This document shows, in pieces, positions 28,858 to 39,900 of a DNA stretch of 64,000 nt. Position 1 is the stretch's first letter; the number at the start of each line of letters is the position of its first letter. A program made the translations under genes and the position numbers. The stretch is from Epithemia pelagica (taxonomy: Eukaryota; Bacillariophyta; Bacillariophyceae; Surirellales; Surirellaceae). The notes under the pieces were generated by a model that was not told the origin of the DNA, ran no database searches, and saw nothing but the letters and a program-made list of their open reading frames with translations. Location of the stretch: the NCBI GenBank assembly GCA_946965045.2, contig OX337236.1:2480001-2544000 (forward strand). Reading direction: 5' to 3'.

Positions 28858-31800
28858 ATGGTGCTGTCTCCTCGAAAGATGCATCAACGTTCTCCCATGG
28901 CCGCCGCCAAGACGAAAACGAACGAAGCTGTTACCTGGAAAATAAAGAAGGTTTCGCGACTATCCTCAGGAGAGCTTTCCGGTGATTCCAAGGCTAAAGC
29001 TGCCGCCGATCAACTGGGACGTGACCTTGAAGCAATGGGATACAAGCTGGATTGCGAATCTTTCATCACCAAAGGTACCCAAAGCACGGACAATACATCC
29101 GTCGAGAGATATGCGACTCCCACCGATCAAGACGCCAAAACAAAGAAGAAGAAAGAAAAACAGCCACAGCAAAAGGCAAAGTCACCACCGCCAGAAGACA
29201 AATACGCCACCAAACTGTCACAGTCTGACGAAGATGACGACGACTCCAGTGATGCCAGCGACGATGAATCAACAGATGACTCTTCTGATGATTCCGACGA
29301 TTCCGATAGTTCGGACGACTCATCGTCTTCGTCAGACTCGGAGGATAATGAGAACGAAGATCCCTCTGGAATGAAAAAGAAGAAGCAAGAAGTCAAAAAG
29401 AAGGACGCTGTATACGAAAACGGAGCATTCTTTCCTGAGAAAGACACGGTGAAGATGAAGAAAAAGATCGCAGCTCAAGCCTTACAGGCCGCACCCACTG
29501 AAGTCTCCTCAGTCGCATCCAAACCATCCGTTGTTGAGATAAAGAAAGTTCCTATGAAGAAAGACAAAAAGAAATCGAGCAAAGGATCCAAGACTTCATA
29601 TTCCACTATTACACAAACTTCATCGACCAGACCTCCTCGGAGCAGGAACAATGCCACTGAAAGACAAGCTGCATCGGCATCATTGACAGATCAACCTAAG
29701 AAAGAATACCGTTCAGAGCGTGGTCAAAGTGAAATCACAGAACCAAAGACAAAACTGTTGGATGATCATGAACGCGACGAAGCTCAGTTCGCGAAGAATC
29801 GACAACTCTTATCTGCAACAGACAGGAACAGGAGCTTGCTTGATGAGACCACCAATGTCGATTCCCTTTGGAGTCGTGGAACAAGCTACAAAGAAACGAA
29901 CGACCTAGAAACTGCTGAGGATGTGCCGTCCCATGAAAGGCAAGGTCGAAGCATCACGCATTCTTCTTGGGAAGGCGAACAGCCAGATCCCAACTCCATA
30001 AGCAGGGAGTCTCGTTGGAGGTCAAATTTAGATGAGAGACAAACCGCTCAACAACAACAGGCGAGATCTAAATCTCCTGATAAACGAGGGGCAACACAGT
30101 CAAGTGATCCTGATAAACGAGGGGCAACACAGTCAAGTGAATCCGAAGCCACAGATCTCGATTATGGCATGACCAACCGCAGGGCAAAGAATAGTTCTGT
30201 CCAGAGCCCGAAGGATAAACGATCCATTTCGAAAAGTGCCAAGGAAAAGATTGATCCCTCTTCAAAACCACAGAGTTTATCAAATGGACCGACTGATACG
30301 GCTGTTACTGTGGCAACGGGCCCAGCCGCACCGCATGATCATCCCGAGAGCTCAAAAATGCGAATTGTGGGCACCAACATCATTCAAACGGACCCAAACA
30401 TGCAAAATGGAGAAGGCAACGGCCTACCTGGTCCCGTGGCGAATGCGTACGCGAGTTTGAGCACCGATGCATTGACACAGGAAGAAGCGGACCATGTTGT
30501 TATAGATGGAATGAGTGTCTTAGGTACGCCTCTGTCAGTCAAGGCCACAGATGCTCCTCAACCGAAGCGCAGGATGAGATTCTGGCTTCGAAAGCCCAAA
30601 CCGACACAACAGCAAGCACAGCCAACGGAACATGAACAACATAAACCATCCACACAAAAAACCAATTTTCCGGACAAGCACGGAGCCGGCCTCATGCTCG
30701 AAGAGTCAGTAATTGCGCGAAAGCGAAATATTTTTGGCAAACTGTTCCACAAGAAAGATGTTGAGGTGATCAAGCATGTGGTACCTCCTTCTCCGGTGCG
30801 TGTGATCGAGATTGAAAACGAGGATGGGTTTCAAGTGGAACTAATTGCCGATGACGGTTTGTCACCGGAAAGCTGGCTGGAGGAACAGACATTGATCGAT
30901 CTTTTGGGTCCAAATGCTCTTGAACATATATCAAACAATGATTTTACTGAAGAAGAGGAAATAATTAGAACAACCAACAACAGAATGATAACATCAATTG
31001 ACGACAACCAGCCTTCAAGCCCATTTCTTCAAGAAAAGTACGAGAAGGAGAGCCTCGCAAAGACACATGAACTTGTAGATTCAGCAACAAAAGAGGTTGT
31101 GGAGGATTTCGCCAGAGAGTTCGCCAAGAAGAATATGGAGATTAGTACGATACAACCATTCGAAGACACGAAACCATCATCTTCTAGCTCAGATCCAAAA
31201 ATGGCCATATCGCCGGTGCATCGACAAGGATCGACACAACTTGCCACGTCCTTCGGAGATCTTTTCGCGGTGCTCAGAGGAACTCACCAGGCGTCTCCCG
31301 CTCCCAGGAGTAACTTCAAAGAGTCTTCTGGTAATTCGAATACCAACTCTAAACAGCACAGAGGACCTGTTGAAATGCAAGCTCGGTCAAATAGCTCTTA
31401 TCAAGAGGACTGTTGCAAGAACCAAGCATGTAGTGGTTTCGATCGGTTTTGCCAATCAAAGGCTCTTCATTCAGATGATGGGAACTTTCGAGAACAACGC
31501 TCAACTGGAAGACGTCCAAGTGGTTCTCATAAAGCTTCGTACAACGGCAAAGGTTCCAACAAAAGCAATGACAAGCGGAGTAAGCCTAGGCAGGGCTCAA
31601 AACCAGAGGTTTCGAAGAAGAATACAGTAACGTCAGGGAGTGAGAAGAACTCGGGACAGGCGACAAATCCATCGGCCAATTCGCCTTCACGAAAGGCTCC
31701 AACACAGTCCCAGGTGCACAGCAAAAATAAGAAATCACTGATGAATCGATTTGCGAGCCCGACCGCAATGCTCTCTCCAGAGGAAGAGGAGTTCACCTTT

Positions 31801-32730
31801 GCGCTCTCAGGAGAGGAGGAGCAACAAGTCCGCTCATTCGATTGGCACAACGGCTATGGAAATGGGACACAGGCTCGAAGCAAGGTGGAGGCTGCAACAT
31901 CGAAGCCTCAAGCCCGATCTCCCACCTCGCCTAATCAAAACCGGCACATTCGCAGGGCGGCCAGTCCAGGACCACAAAGTCCACGTACAGAACATACTTC
32001 ACTAAAAGCAGTTTCAGACCCAAGTAGAAGAGGAATAATACCCAAGGAAATGGTCACGTCATATCCAAGTGATGATGAGGAGGATTTTGACCCCGCACCT
32101 AGCATGGACAAGCAGCAGTCTCTATTTTCAGCTATGGTGATTGAAGTTCCTCAGAAAAAGAAGAAACCAAGTAGAAGGGGAAGTCCAAAACGAAATGAGT
32201 CGAGCACACCAAGAGCAAGAGGAGGTAGAGGAACAACACACACACATCATAATTCTCGAGATCGAAACAGGAGGAATTCGACAGGTCCAGAGTACATCAG
32301 ACCGAAACATAGCAACAGAAATCCAGTCGTTGTAAATAAGACACGGTCGAGGAAACAGTCCCCGACGAGGCATCGAAAGGCACCACTGAGCAAAGAAGCT
32401 GTTCGACAGTTCGCAAAAGATTGGGCTCGGCTCGGTGACGCGACACACGTCCTCGAACAAGTCATGAGCAACATGGAAGAAAACCAGTCTACTGGTACAT
32501 TGGACGAAGCGGAAATGCTTCTTGCCGCTGGAGGAGATTCTCACCTAGGCGATGTCGAGAAGGCTCTTTCGACGTTGAAGAAGCATGCTAAGAAAATGGG
32601 AGTGAAGGAAACAGACTTACTCATTGCCACGGCTAAGAGCTATGATTCTGGTGCCTTCAGCGATATTTCGTTCACCATGGGGGAAGAATTCATGAACGTA
32701 CTTAGTTCATACTTGCGGTTCCAAAAATAA
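28858..32730 (+). CDS. Large disordered Lys/Ser-rich protein of unknown function
   Basis: 1290 residues, single exon, ATG at 28,858 (CAAGATGG context). Residues 1-75 are basic and partly helical (SKAKAAADQLGRDLEAMGYKL). Residues ~110-180 are Ser/Asp-rich (runs of DDSSDDSDDSDSS), typical of a casein kinase 2 substrate region. The middle is Lys/Ser/Gln-rich. Residues ~625-770 look more ordered (RKRNIFGKLFHKKDVEVIKHVV, then FQVELIADDGLSPESWLEEQ). The C-terminal ~100 residues appear to form a helical domain (SKEAVRQFAKDWARLGDATHV to MNVLSSYLRFQK). An exact 33-bp internal duplication lies at 30,076-30,141. No domain family is recognised. A nuclear or scaffold role would fit the composition but is only inference. 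Confidence 0.75.
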   Translation: MVLSPRKMHQRSPMAAAKTKTNEAVTWKIKKVSRLSSGELSGDSKAKAAADQLGRDLEAMGYKLDCESFITKGTQSTDNTSVERYATPTDQDAKTKKKKEKQPQQKAKSPPPEDKYATKLSQSDEDDDDSSDASDDESTDDSSDDSDDSDSSDDSSSSSDSEDNENEDPSGMKKKKQEVKKKDAVYENGAFFPEKDTVKMKKKIAAQALQAAPTEVSSVASKPSVVEIKKVPMKKDKKKSSKGSKTSYSTITQTSSTRPPRSRNNATERQAASASLTDQPKKEYRSERGQSEITEPKTKLLDDHERDEAQFAKNRQLLSATDRNRSLLDETTNVDSLWSRGTSYKETNDLETAEDVPSHERQGRSITHSSWEGEQPDPNSISRESRWRSNLDERQTAQQQQARSKSPDKRGATQSSDPDKRGATQSSESEATDLDYGMTNRRAKNSSVQSPKDKRSISKSAKEKIDPSSKPQSLSNGPTDTAVTVATGPAAPHDHPESSKMRIVGTNIIQTDPNMQNGEGNGLPGPVANAYASLSTDALTQEEADHVVIDGMSVLGTPLSVKATDAPQPKRRMRFWLRKPKPTQQQAQPTEHEQHKPSTQKTNFPDKHGAGLMLEESVIARKRNIFGKLFHKKDVEVIKHVVPPSPVRVIEIENEDGFQVELIADDGLSPESWLEEQTLIDLLGPNALEHISNNDFTEEEEIIRTTNNRMITSIDDNQPSSPFLQEKYEKESLAKTHELVDSATKEVVEDFAREFAKKNMEISTIQPFEDTKPSSSSSDPKMAISPVHRQGSTQLATSFGDLFAVLRGTHQASPAPRSNFKESSGNSNTNSKQHRGPVEMQARSNSSYQEDCCKNQACSGFDRFCQSKALHSDDGNFREQRSTGRRPSGSHKASYNGKGSNKSNDKRSKPRQGSKPEVSKKNTVTSGSEKNSGQATNPSANSPSRKAPTQSQVHSKNKKSLMNRFASPTAMLSPEEEEFTFALSGEEEQQVRSFDWHNGYGNGTQARSKVEAATSKPQARSPTSPNQNRHIRRAASPGPQSPRTEHTSLKAVSDPSRRGIIPKEMVTSYPSDDEEDFDPAPSMDKQQSLFSAMVIEVPQKKKKPSRRGSPKRNESSTPRARGGRGTTHTHHNSRDRNRRNSTGPEYIRPKHSNRNPVVVNKTRSRKQSPTRHRKAPLSKEAVRQFAKDWARLGDATHVLEQVMSNMEENQSTGTLDEAEMLLAAGGDSHLGDVEKALSTLKKHAKKMGVKETDLLIATAKSYDSGAFSDISFTMGEEFMNVLSSYLRFQK
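30076..30141. repeat. Exact 33-bp in-frame tandem duplication inside a coding region
   Basis: The 33-bp unit starting CCTGATAAACGAGGGG occurs at 30,076 and again at 30,109, differing only at the last base. It encodes an 11-residue repeat (PDKRGATQSS plus Asp or Glu) and keeps the frame open. Confidence 0.9.
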
Positions 32731-33198
32731 CTTGCTCACGTTGGCCAATGGAATAAGTTACAGAAAAGTTCCAGGAGGAATTATGTCCTTTGATAATGAT
32801 GATTGGTGTAATATTTATCACTTTTGAACTCGTTTTGCTTTTGGTGTATGGATAGATATCTATATGAATCTGAAGGAAGGCAAGCCCGAGAAGTGAGGGT
32901 GGGATGGGACGTACAACCGATGATATGATGAAGAAGAAAGACAACGATGGAGAAGAAGACCAAAGGATGATGACATTTGGCAATGAGTGCTCTCCGTCGG
33001 CTTCAGCGGTTTCCAGTCATGTCACCCTTCCCAACATAGATACTGCATGCAGCTCCGTTTACAGCCTACACCTCCTAACGATATGGCATCTTCCAGCTCA
33101 TTCACTTCATATGTCTATAATCATGAAAACAGTAACATAATAATAATCCACATTTGTCTTTGACGAGCATTGTGCATTGCAAGCTACCTCCCCTTCTA
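32731..33198. other. Spacer between convergent genes
   Basis: 468 bp between two gene 3' ends (plus gene ends 32,730; minus gene ends 33,199), so it holds two terminators and no promoter need. AT-rich around 32,790-32,830. No repeat or RNA gene seen. Confidence 0.4.
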
Positions 33199-35377
33199 CT
33201 AATTTGTGGCATTGAGCTCATCGCTGCTGCCGCTTTCACTTTCGCCACTGCTGTTTCCACTATCTGATATACGAATGGCCGAACTCCCATTGTTCACCGC
33301 AGCAGCAGCAGCCGCCACTGCAGCAGCCTTTTCATTCTCCACTGGTCCGCTGGAAGAAAGAACCCCCGTGGCTAACGGTGCCGTGGAGGCCACCGACTTG
33401 GCGGTCGAATTGTTGGTGGAACTGAAATCACTCACCAACATGCCCGGACGAGTGGGTGGCATCATCCCCTCCGGATCTTCTTCGGCCGCCATTACGGCTT
33501 CCCGTGCCAGTTCCGGACCGCCTTCTCGCGAGGTAGTGGATCTGGATGAAATGGACGACGCCGTATCTTTCGGCCGTATGCAACATACACATTCCGGCCG
33601 TTCCCCCGCAAAATGAACCACCCCATTAAGAGTTACTGAAACGAAGCTTCCATCCTTGTCGGCCAAGCGCAAATCCCATAGGCCATCTCCCAGAGGAACC
33701 GTGTCTGTATGACTCTCTCGAGCGGCCAAGGAATCCATAAAGGCCGCCTTGAGAAGACGAACACTTTCCGGACACAATCTGTCCCAAAATGACTTGCCTT
33801 CTAGTTCATGGGACTTGTACCCTACAAATCGCGATATGGACTGGGAAACAAACCAAAGCTTTCCAGTCGAGTCAAATACCACTACCAAATCAGGAATGGA
33901 CTTCAGAATTTGTTCCTTCCTTCGCAAATCATCATTTTCGTCTTTCAGTTCTTCAATGAACTGTTTCTTACGCTTTCTACTAAGCTGGGCGGATCTTCTA
34001 TTGGCGGCCCTTTTCTGTTCTTTCTTGTCGTCGGCATGAGACGAGTCACATTCGCCATCATCGTCACTTTCTCGATGTCCACCTCCGCCACCGCCTCCAC
34101 TACTGTGTGTCGTAGAAGAGGATCCCTGAGGAGGTGGATTTGGAGCCAGAACGGTTCGAGGAAAGGCAGGAGGAGGTCCTCCTCCACTACCTGCTCGAGC
34201 CACCGCCAAGGGGGCTGGTGCCGCAATCGGTGACGATGGAGCCGCAGGTGGAGGCATAGCGGCTGCCGCTAGTGTCGCAGGTGCCGAAGTTGCGGCTGGT
34301 GCCGACGCGGTTTTGTTCGATCCGTACAGTAACTGCTGTGTTGCATGTTTGGGAACTTGCTGTTGCTGTGATGGAGTCAAGTGATGTTGTTGAGCAATTC
34401 GATGTTGTTGTGGCATGGATTTCGGGGCTGTCGCAGTCGTATTTGGGGTCGGATCTGAAAAAGGGGGGAAGAACAAAAGTGAGTGAGTCAGCCGAACCGA
34501 AGCAGCTGGTCGACGACAGAAGACACAAACAGTTTCTGAAATTTCAGAAGCATATGCATGACGTCACCTCCAAGCATATGACAAAATCGGAAGCCATATG
34601 ACGGTGACATGTTCAACAACTCGCGCCCCGGCGTCGATGCCCGGGAGACAGCTTCTCTCCAAGAAAACCCAAAGTATCATCGAGCAATAGCACGCGAAAC
34701 ACCGAGGCAGCCCCATAAAGGGTGAAACAACAAAGCATTGAAAACACTTGATAATAATAACACATACCTGGCTGTGGCGCAACGGGGACATGCATGGCGT
34801 GGTGATTCGCTGCGGTTGCTGGAACCGTTCCATTAGGATTCAGTGTAAGTAGACTAGCCAACGCGGCTGGTACATTTTGTGCCTGCTGCTGCTGTTGGCT
34901 TTGTAGGAGAAGCTGATAGTAGGCAATATTTTGAAGGACCATGGCAATAGAAGGATCGGTGGAAGTCCTTTGTAGTTGTTGTAGCATTGCCAAATCCGGT
35001 GCTCCAGCGGAACTCGGAGCCAGAGCGGATGCGGCAGCCACAGCAGCGTTGTTAAATTGCGCTTGCCCCAGAGCCATTGTTGGATGTGCGGCATGCTGCA
35101 ACGTGGGAGTTACGGATGTTGCTGTAGTGGTATGTGCAGATTGTGTTGCCTGTGGTGGTGTCGCCTGTTTCTGTTGCAAGGATGCTACAAGCTGTGCGGC
35201 TGCGGAAAGATTCGCGGTGGAGCCCTCCAATGGCCCGGTGCCAGAGCCCGCAGTATCACTTGGCGCCGCTGCTGTAGTCTTAGAGTCCCCATTTTCGCTC
35301 CGGCTGGTCGTTGTGGTTGTAGAAGCTGGTGCCGCCGATGCAAGAGCTGCCAAGGCTTCAAGTCCTTGATTGTTCAT
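33199..35377 (-). CDS. bZIP-PAS transcription factor, two exons
   Basis: Minus-strand exons 35,377-34,768 and 34,454-33,199 join in phase 1 across a 313-bp intron (GTATGT...TTTTTCAG), giving 621 residues. Residues 1-300 are disordered, rich in Ala, Gln, Thr and Pro (probable activation region). The basic region is KEQKRAANRRSAQLSRKRKK, containing the N-x7-R signature (NRRSAQLSR). The leucine zipper is short (FIEELKDENDDLRRKEQIL) and runs without a gap into a PAS domain (SIPDLVVVFDSTGKLWFVSQ, SRFVGYKSHELEGKSFWDRL, WDLRLADKDGSFVSVTLNG). The PAS domain lacks the NCRFLQ flavin motif of LOV domains, so it is not an aureochrome photoreceptor. bZIP-PAS proteins are expanded in diatoms, where known members act in metabolic and nutrient gene control. 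The C-terminus is Ser/Ala-rich. Confidence 0.85.
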
Positions 35378-36199
35378 GGTGATGATCGCAAGAGATCAAG
35401 ATGAATGATACGGATGTGAGAGAAGAGAAAACTTTTGATTGCTCTATAATTTTTTCTATCTCAACCACAACCACCGTACATTCATTTCTCAAGTCTCTCT
35501 AAAGAAAAACTCTTTCGCTGCGCATATGCGGTGGTGGTTGTCAGATAGAACGGCCTCCTGCCTCTTGGCGGAGACATCTGATCTGGAGCGAACAGTGCTG
35601 CAGCTGCTCACCTCTGTTCTCCGAAGGATGGAGCGAAGAGGACTGCAACTCCCGCTCGTGACGAGCTGCTTGGAAAGAAATGATTGGGTCAAAGCTGATC
35701 TGCGTGGGTCACATAATATATCTGATTGGTTGAAAACAGTTGACCACAAGGAACAGCTGCTGACACCTAAGTTAAGACAGATGTTTTGTTGACGTCATAT
35801 GACGGTCCCAGCTGGGGATTCGATTCATCGGGCGGATTCCATGTGGTTTTGTGGGGTGGGAATCTGGCTCAGTCCCCACTTATTTCAGAATACGGCAACG
35901 GCAACAGCTTGTGGTCATTGCCGGAGTTCGTGTTCGTAGTTCGTACCGCATGACAGAAGTATAATTACTTCCCGGTGTCGAGTCCTTTCAAGGAGGGACC
36001 GCCCGGCGCGAAGGGTAGAATGACGAGGAGGGCAATGGTCGAGGAGGGCGCTGTGGTCTGTGCATTGTGCATCCTTCGGCTTACCCGACATGTTCATTTT
36101 CTCTGAGTCCCGGTAGATCCTACGTGTGATTCGTGGATTGAGTACTCCTACTCTCCAGAGTAACCTTAGGAATAGTACGCGTTTTCTAGCTCGTAGACC
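35378..36199. other. Upstream region of the bZIP-PAS gene
   Basis: About 820 bp holding the promoter of the minus-strand bZIP-PAS gene. A plus-strand frame at 35,439-35,792 exists but has no motif and low credibility. No tandem repeat was seen. Confidence 0.4.
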
Positions 36200-36472
36200 T
36201 CTAGTGCCTCGTAGCTGGAAGTGCCCAGGACGCCTAGTTTGTGCCCCATGGGCACAAACTTTAGCCACCTGTATCTTCATCAAAAAAGGTCGTATGACCA
36301 CATGCTGGGGCTCAATCTTGAGCCCGAAAGTGTCTTCTTTCGAGCGCCAACCACCCCATGGCACCAATCCTAGTAGGTATTGATCTAGAAATCGTTTTGC
36401 AAAAACTATTTTTGGTGTTGGGCACAACTTGGCACAGTTGGGCACAGTTGGGCACAGTTGGGCACAAGTTTC
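36200..36472. repeat. Left inverted repeat of the piggyBac-like unit
   Basis: About 269 bp, repeated in inverted orientation at 42,595-42,851 with few differences. The outer edge begins TCTAGTGCCTCGTAGCTGG. Just inside lies a hairpin: TTTGTGCCC and GGGCACAAA around a three-base CAT loop. The inner edge is a short minisatellite with the unit TTGGGCACAG, four copies at left but fewer at right, which explains the length difference. The repeats flank the piggyBac-like gene and the first A/B pair. Confidence 0.85.
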
Positions 36473-36956
36473 TTCTAGCTAGTTTCTGCTCCACCATCCA
36501 CCACCGCGACCAATCATGTCTGTTGTTATCTTCCTAAGACTAAGAGGACGTAGGTGCCATGATCCATGTTGCTGTTGTTGTCCGTTGGACTTGAATCGCC
36601 ATCCGTTATTGCACTCGTGAGCTCGTCTGCGCGCGCATCGGTTCATTTTTTGGCACGCACACCATTCGGAAGCATGAAGATACGCGGATCCGAGACGCAA
36701 CTCCTACGAGGGCTACGGACGAACGACGATGTTCATGATACAAACATTCCCTTTAGTGACTTTGACCATGCGATTTGATTCAAACAGAGTTTTCGTTCCC
36801 GGTAGCCGGCAGGCATCGTTGCTGAAGGAGGAGGAACAACACACAGCAGGACGATAATGTCACAATAAACCGGAGAGCGATATTGAGATCGTTCAGTGAG
36901 ATTTGTGGTTTGTTGTTCAGAGCAATCGAGAGAAAGAAAGTAAGTTATCGAGCATC
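36473..36956. promoter_or_regulatory. Upstream region of the piggyBac-like gene
   Basis: 484 bp between the left inverted repeat and the transposase ATG. The transposase frame is open upstream to 36,903 without an ATG. No clear promoter motif was identified. Confidence 0.3.
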
Positions 36957-39900
36957 ATGGCACCTAGTACGAAGCGTCTCGTCACTGGGTCGAAGGTGTT
37001 TGTGAAGAAGGGAAGTGTGCCTGCGGTCATCATCGGCCCAACGGCAAAGCATCAATGGGAGATCGAGTACGTCGATAAACTGACAGGATGCAACAACGGA
37101 AAGCGAGATACCAAATCGTCGCAGCAACTTCGTTGGCCCTATGTCAGTGAAGACTTCCCTGGTGGTGCTGGAGGCGGAACGATGACAGGATGTGGAACGA
37201 CGACAACGACGACGACAGGAGGTGGAACGACGACGACGACGACAGGAGGTGGAACGACGATGACGATGACAGGAGGTGGAACGACGACGACGACAACGAC
37301 AGGAGGTGGAACGACGACGACGATGACAGGAGGAGGCGGAACGACGACGACAGGAGGAACGACGACGAGGATGATGACAGGAGGAGGTGGAACGACGACG
37401 ACGATGACAGGAGGAGGCGGAACGACGACTACAGGAGGAACGACGACGAGGATGATGACAGGAGGAGGCGGAACGACGACGAGGATGACAGGAGGAGGCG
37501 GAACGACGACGACCGGAGGAACGACGACGATGACGACGACAGGAGGAGGCGGAACGACGACGACCGGAGGAACGACGACGATGACGACGACAGGAGGAGG
37601 CGGAACGACGACGACCGGAGGAACGACGACGACGATGACGACGACAGGAGGAGGCGGAACGACGACGACAGGAGGAACGACGACGACGATGACGACGACA
37701 GGAGGAACGACGACGACGATGCCTGGAGGAATGACGACGACGGCAGGAGGCGGAACTACAACTGCTGGAGGAACGACGACGATGACAGCAAGCGCAACGA
37801 TCGTGACAGGAGGAACGACGACAGCGACATTACAACGAACGACGACTGGAGGAATGTCGACAGGAGGAACGATGACAGGAGGCGAAACGACACCAGTGAT
37901 AGGAGGAACGACGACGATGACAGGAGGAACGACGACGACTGGAGGAATCATGGAGACAGGTGGAACGACGACGATGACAGGAGGAACGACGACGACAGGA
38001 GGCGGAACGACGACGACAACAACAACAACAGGAGGAGGAACGACAACAACGACGACGACAGGAGGAGGAACGACGACGGTGACTGGGGACCTGGTCGATG
38101 AGGAAAGTGTTGGTGCCGATCCTGATCCAACTTGGTACCAGGACACCAATCATGACGAAGTTGAGGATGGAATCCAAGAACAAGTGGTTCCTCATCATCA
38201 TGTTGATGATTCCGAGGATGAAGGCTTGCAGTTTGGGCATGAACTTGTTGAAGAAGACCATGGTGATACAATCAACATTGTTGAAGAGACGGAAGATATT
38301 GTGAACAATTTTGCTCTCCCTGAGGATGACAACGTGTTGGATCCAAACGGAGCAGCCCTTGCATGTGCCATCGAGATGGAACGTCAGAACGGATATCAAG
38401 AGAGGAAGGAGCGATACGAGCAACGACGAGAGGAGTTGATTGAGAATGGATGGACTGTGGAAGTCCAATCCGCACGGATGGGCATATCGATTGGTGATCG
38501 TGTTCGGGAAAATAAACGCAATCCGCAATTTGGAACTATGGTGGGGCAAATCCTTCCGGGTGAAGAGGGCAATGACACCCGTCGCAAACTCTGGACTGTC
38601 CTCTTCGACGGTAAACAATTCGCCGAACCAGGAATCTCCGGGACAAATCTTCGGAAGATCCATGACGACCGTGTCTTCACATGGAAGATCATGGAGGATT
38701 CCGAGCCCGACAACCCGGTGCCCCCAAAGGATTCAACAGGGATCATCGGTTACGATTTTGCCGGTGCATTCGAGGCCGACAATCTTTCGGCACCTCCAGA
38801 ATCATATAACTTTCCGTACATGAGATTGCTCATGCACATGTGGCCCGGTAGGTCCTGGTTGATTGATTTGATCCATGGGTTAGACGACGCAGTGACACTC
38901 ATCTTTGTTTGATTGTTGTGTATTACAGGGAGTTGGAAAAAACAACTCAACAACCTCAACGTTTACATCGACAAGAAGAACAACGAGAATCGGAAGAAGC
39001 GAAAGATGCGTCTCGTTTCTGAGAGCAAGTGGTGGAAAGTTTGGGGTGTGATGATTGGTGCATGCCCTGCGAACCACAGTGGAAAAAGTCTTTTCGAGAA
39101 GACACCTTCTCCCCGCAGGTTTGCACCAAAAATCAACCTAGGAAGCACCGGAGAAAATGCAATGGGAGTGATCTCCCAAGATCGCTTTGAGCAAATCAAA
39201 GCCAATCTGCATCACGCGTTTTCGGGGAATAAGGATGCTGACGACAAATGGATTGCCATCCGCCCTTTGATAGAGGGATTCAACGAAAACCGTCGTTGAA
39301 CTGTGGCATCTTCCAACAGAAAAGTTGCTGATGAGTGTATGAGCGCATTCCAGCCTCGTACAACTCCGGTTTCGAGCCTTCCCCATCTCACATTTGTCCT
39401 TCGGAAGCCGAAACCGCTCGGCACAGAACTCAAGGTATGGTCCTTCCTCTCTCTCCTGTCATGTTGCTTCTTGAAATAGCACACTCACCATCACTTCTTT
39501 CTCGCGTCTCACAGGCAATGGCAGATGCAGAGATTGGCTGCCTTACCTTTCTTGAGATCCAAGAAGGTAAGGAGTCCATGCGTAAACTCAAGTTTACGTC
39601 AGAAGCCGGCTCAGTCACGGCAGCCACCACACTCCGGTTGATTGAAGGGTCGGAGCAAATGACACAGGCTGGAGGAGATGAGCCTGATCGACACATCGTC
39701 TGTGCTGACTCATGGTTTGGGTCTGTCTGCATGGTGGAAGCACTGAAGTGCACATGGCAGAAGCCCAAGATCGCAACACCATCTGATCCCCGCAACTACT
39801 CACTGGAGGTGGACAAGCAAATGGGTAACAACCCCAATTCACCCGAGATTGTTTGCGCCGTCAAAACCAACACCAGTTTCTATCCGTACAACGAGCTTCT

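Noticed and set aside
33199-35377. Aureochrome (LOV photoreceptor) identity for the bZIP protein
   Set aside because: The PAS domain lacks the flavin-binding NCRFLQ motif; only bZIP-PAS can be supported.
37139-38149. 336-codon Val/Pro frame on the minus strand and 303-codon Asn/Asp/Arg frame on the plus strand
   Set aside because: Both are shadows of the Thr/Gly-coding minisatellite. Neither joins to conserved sequence at either side.
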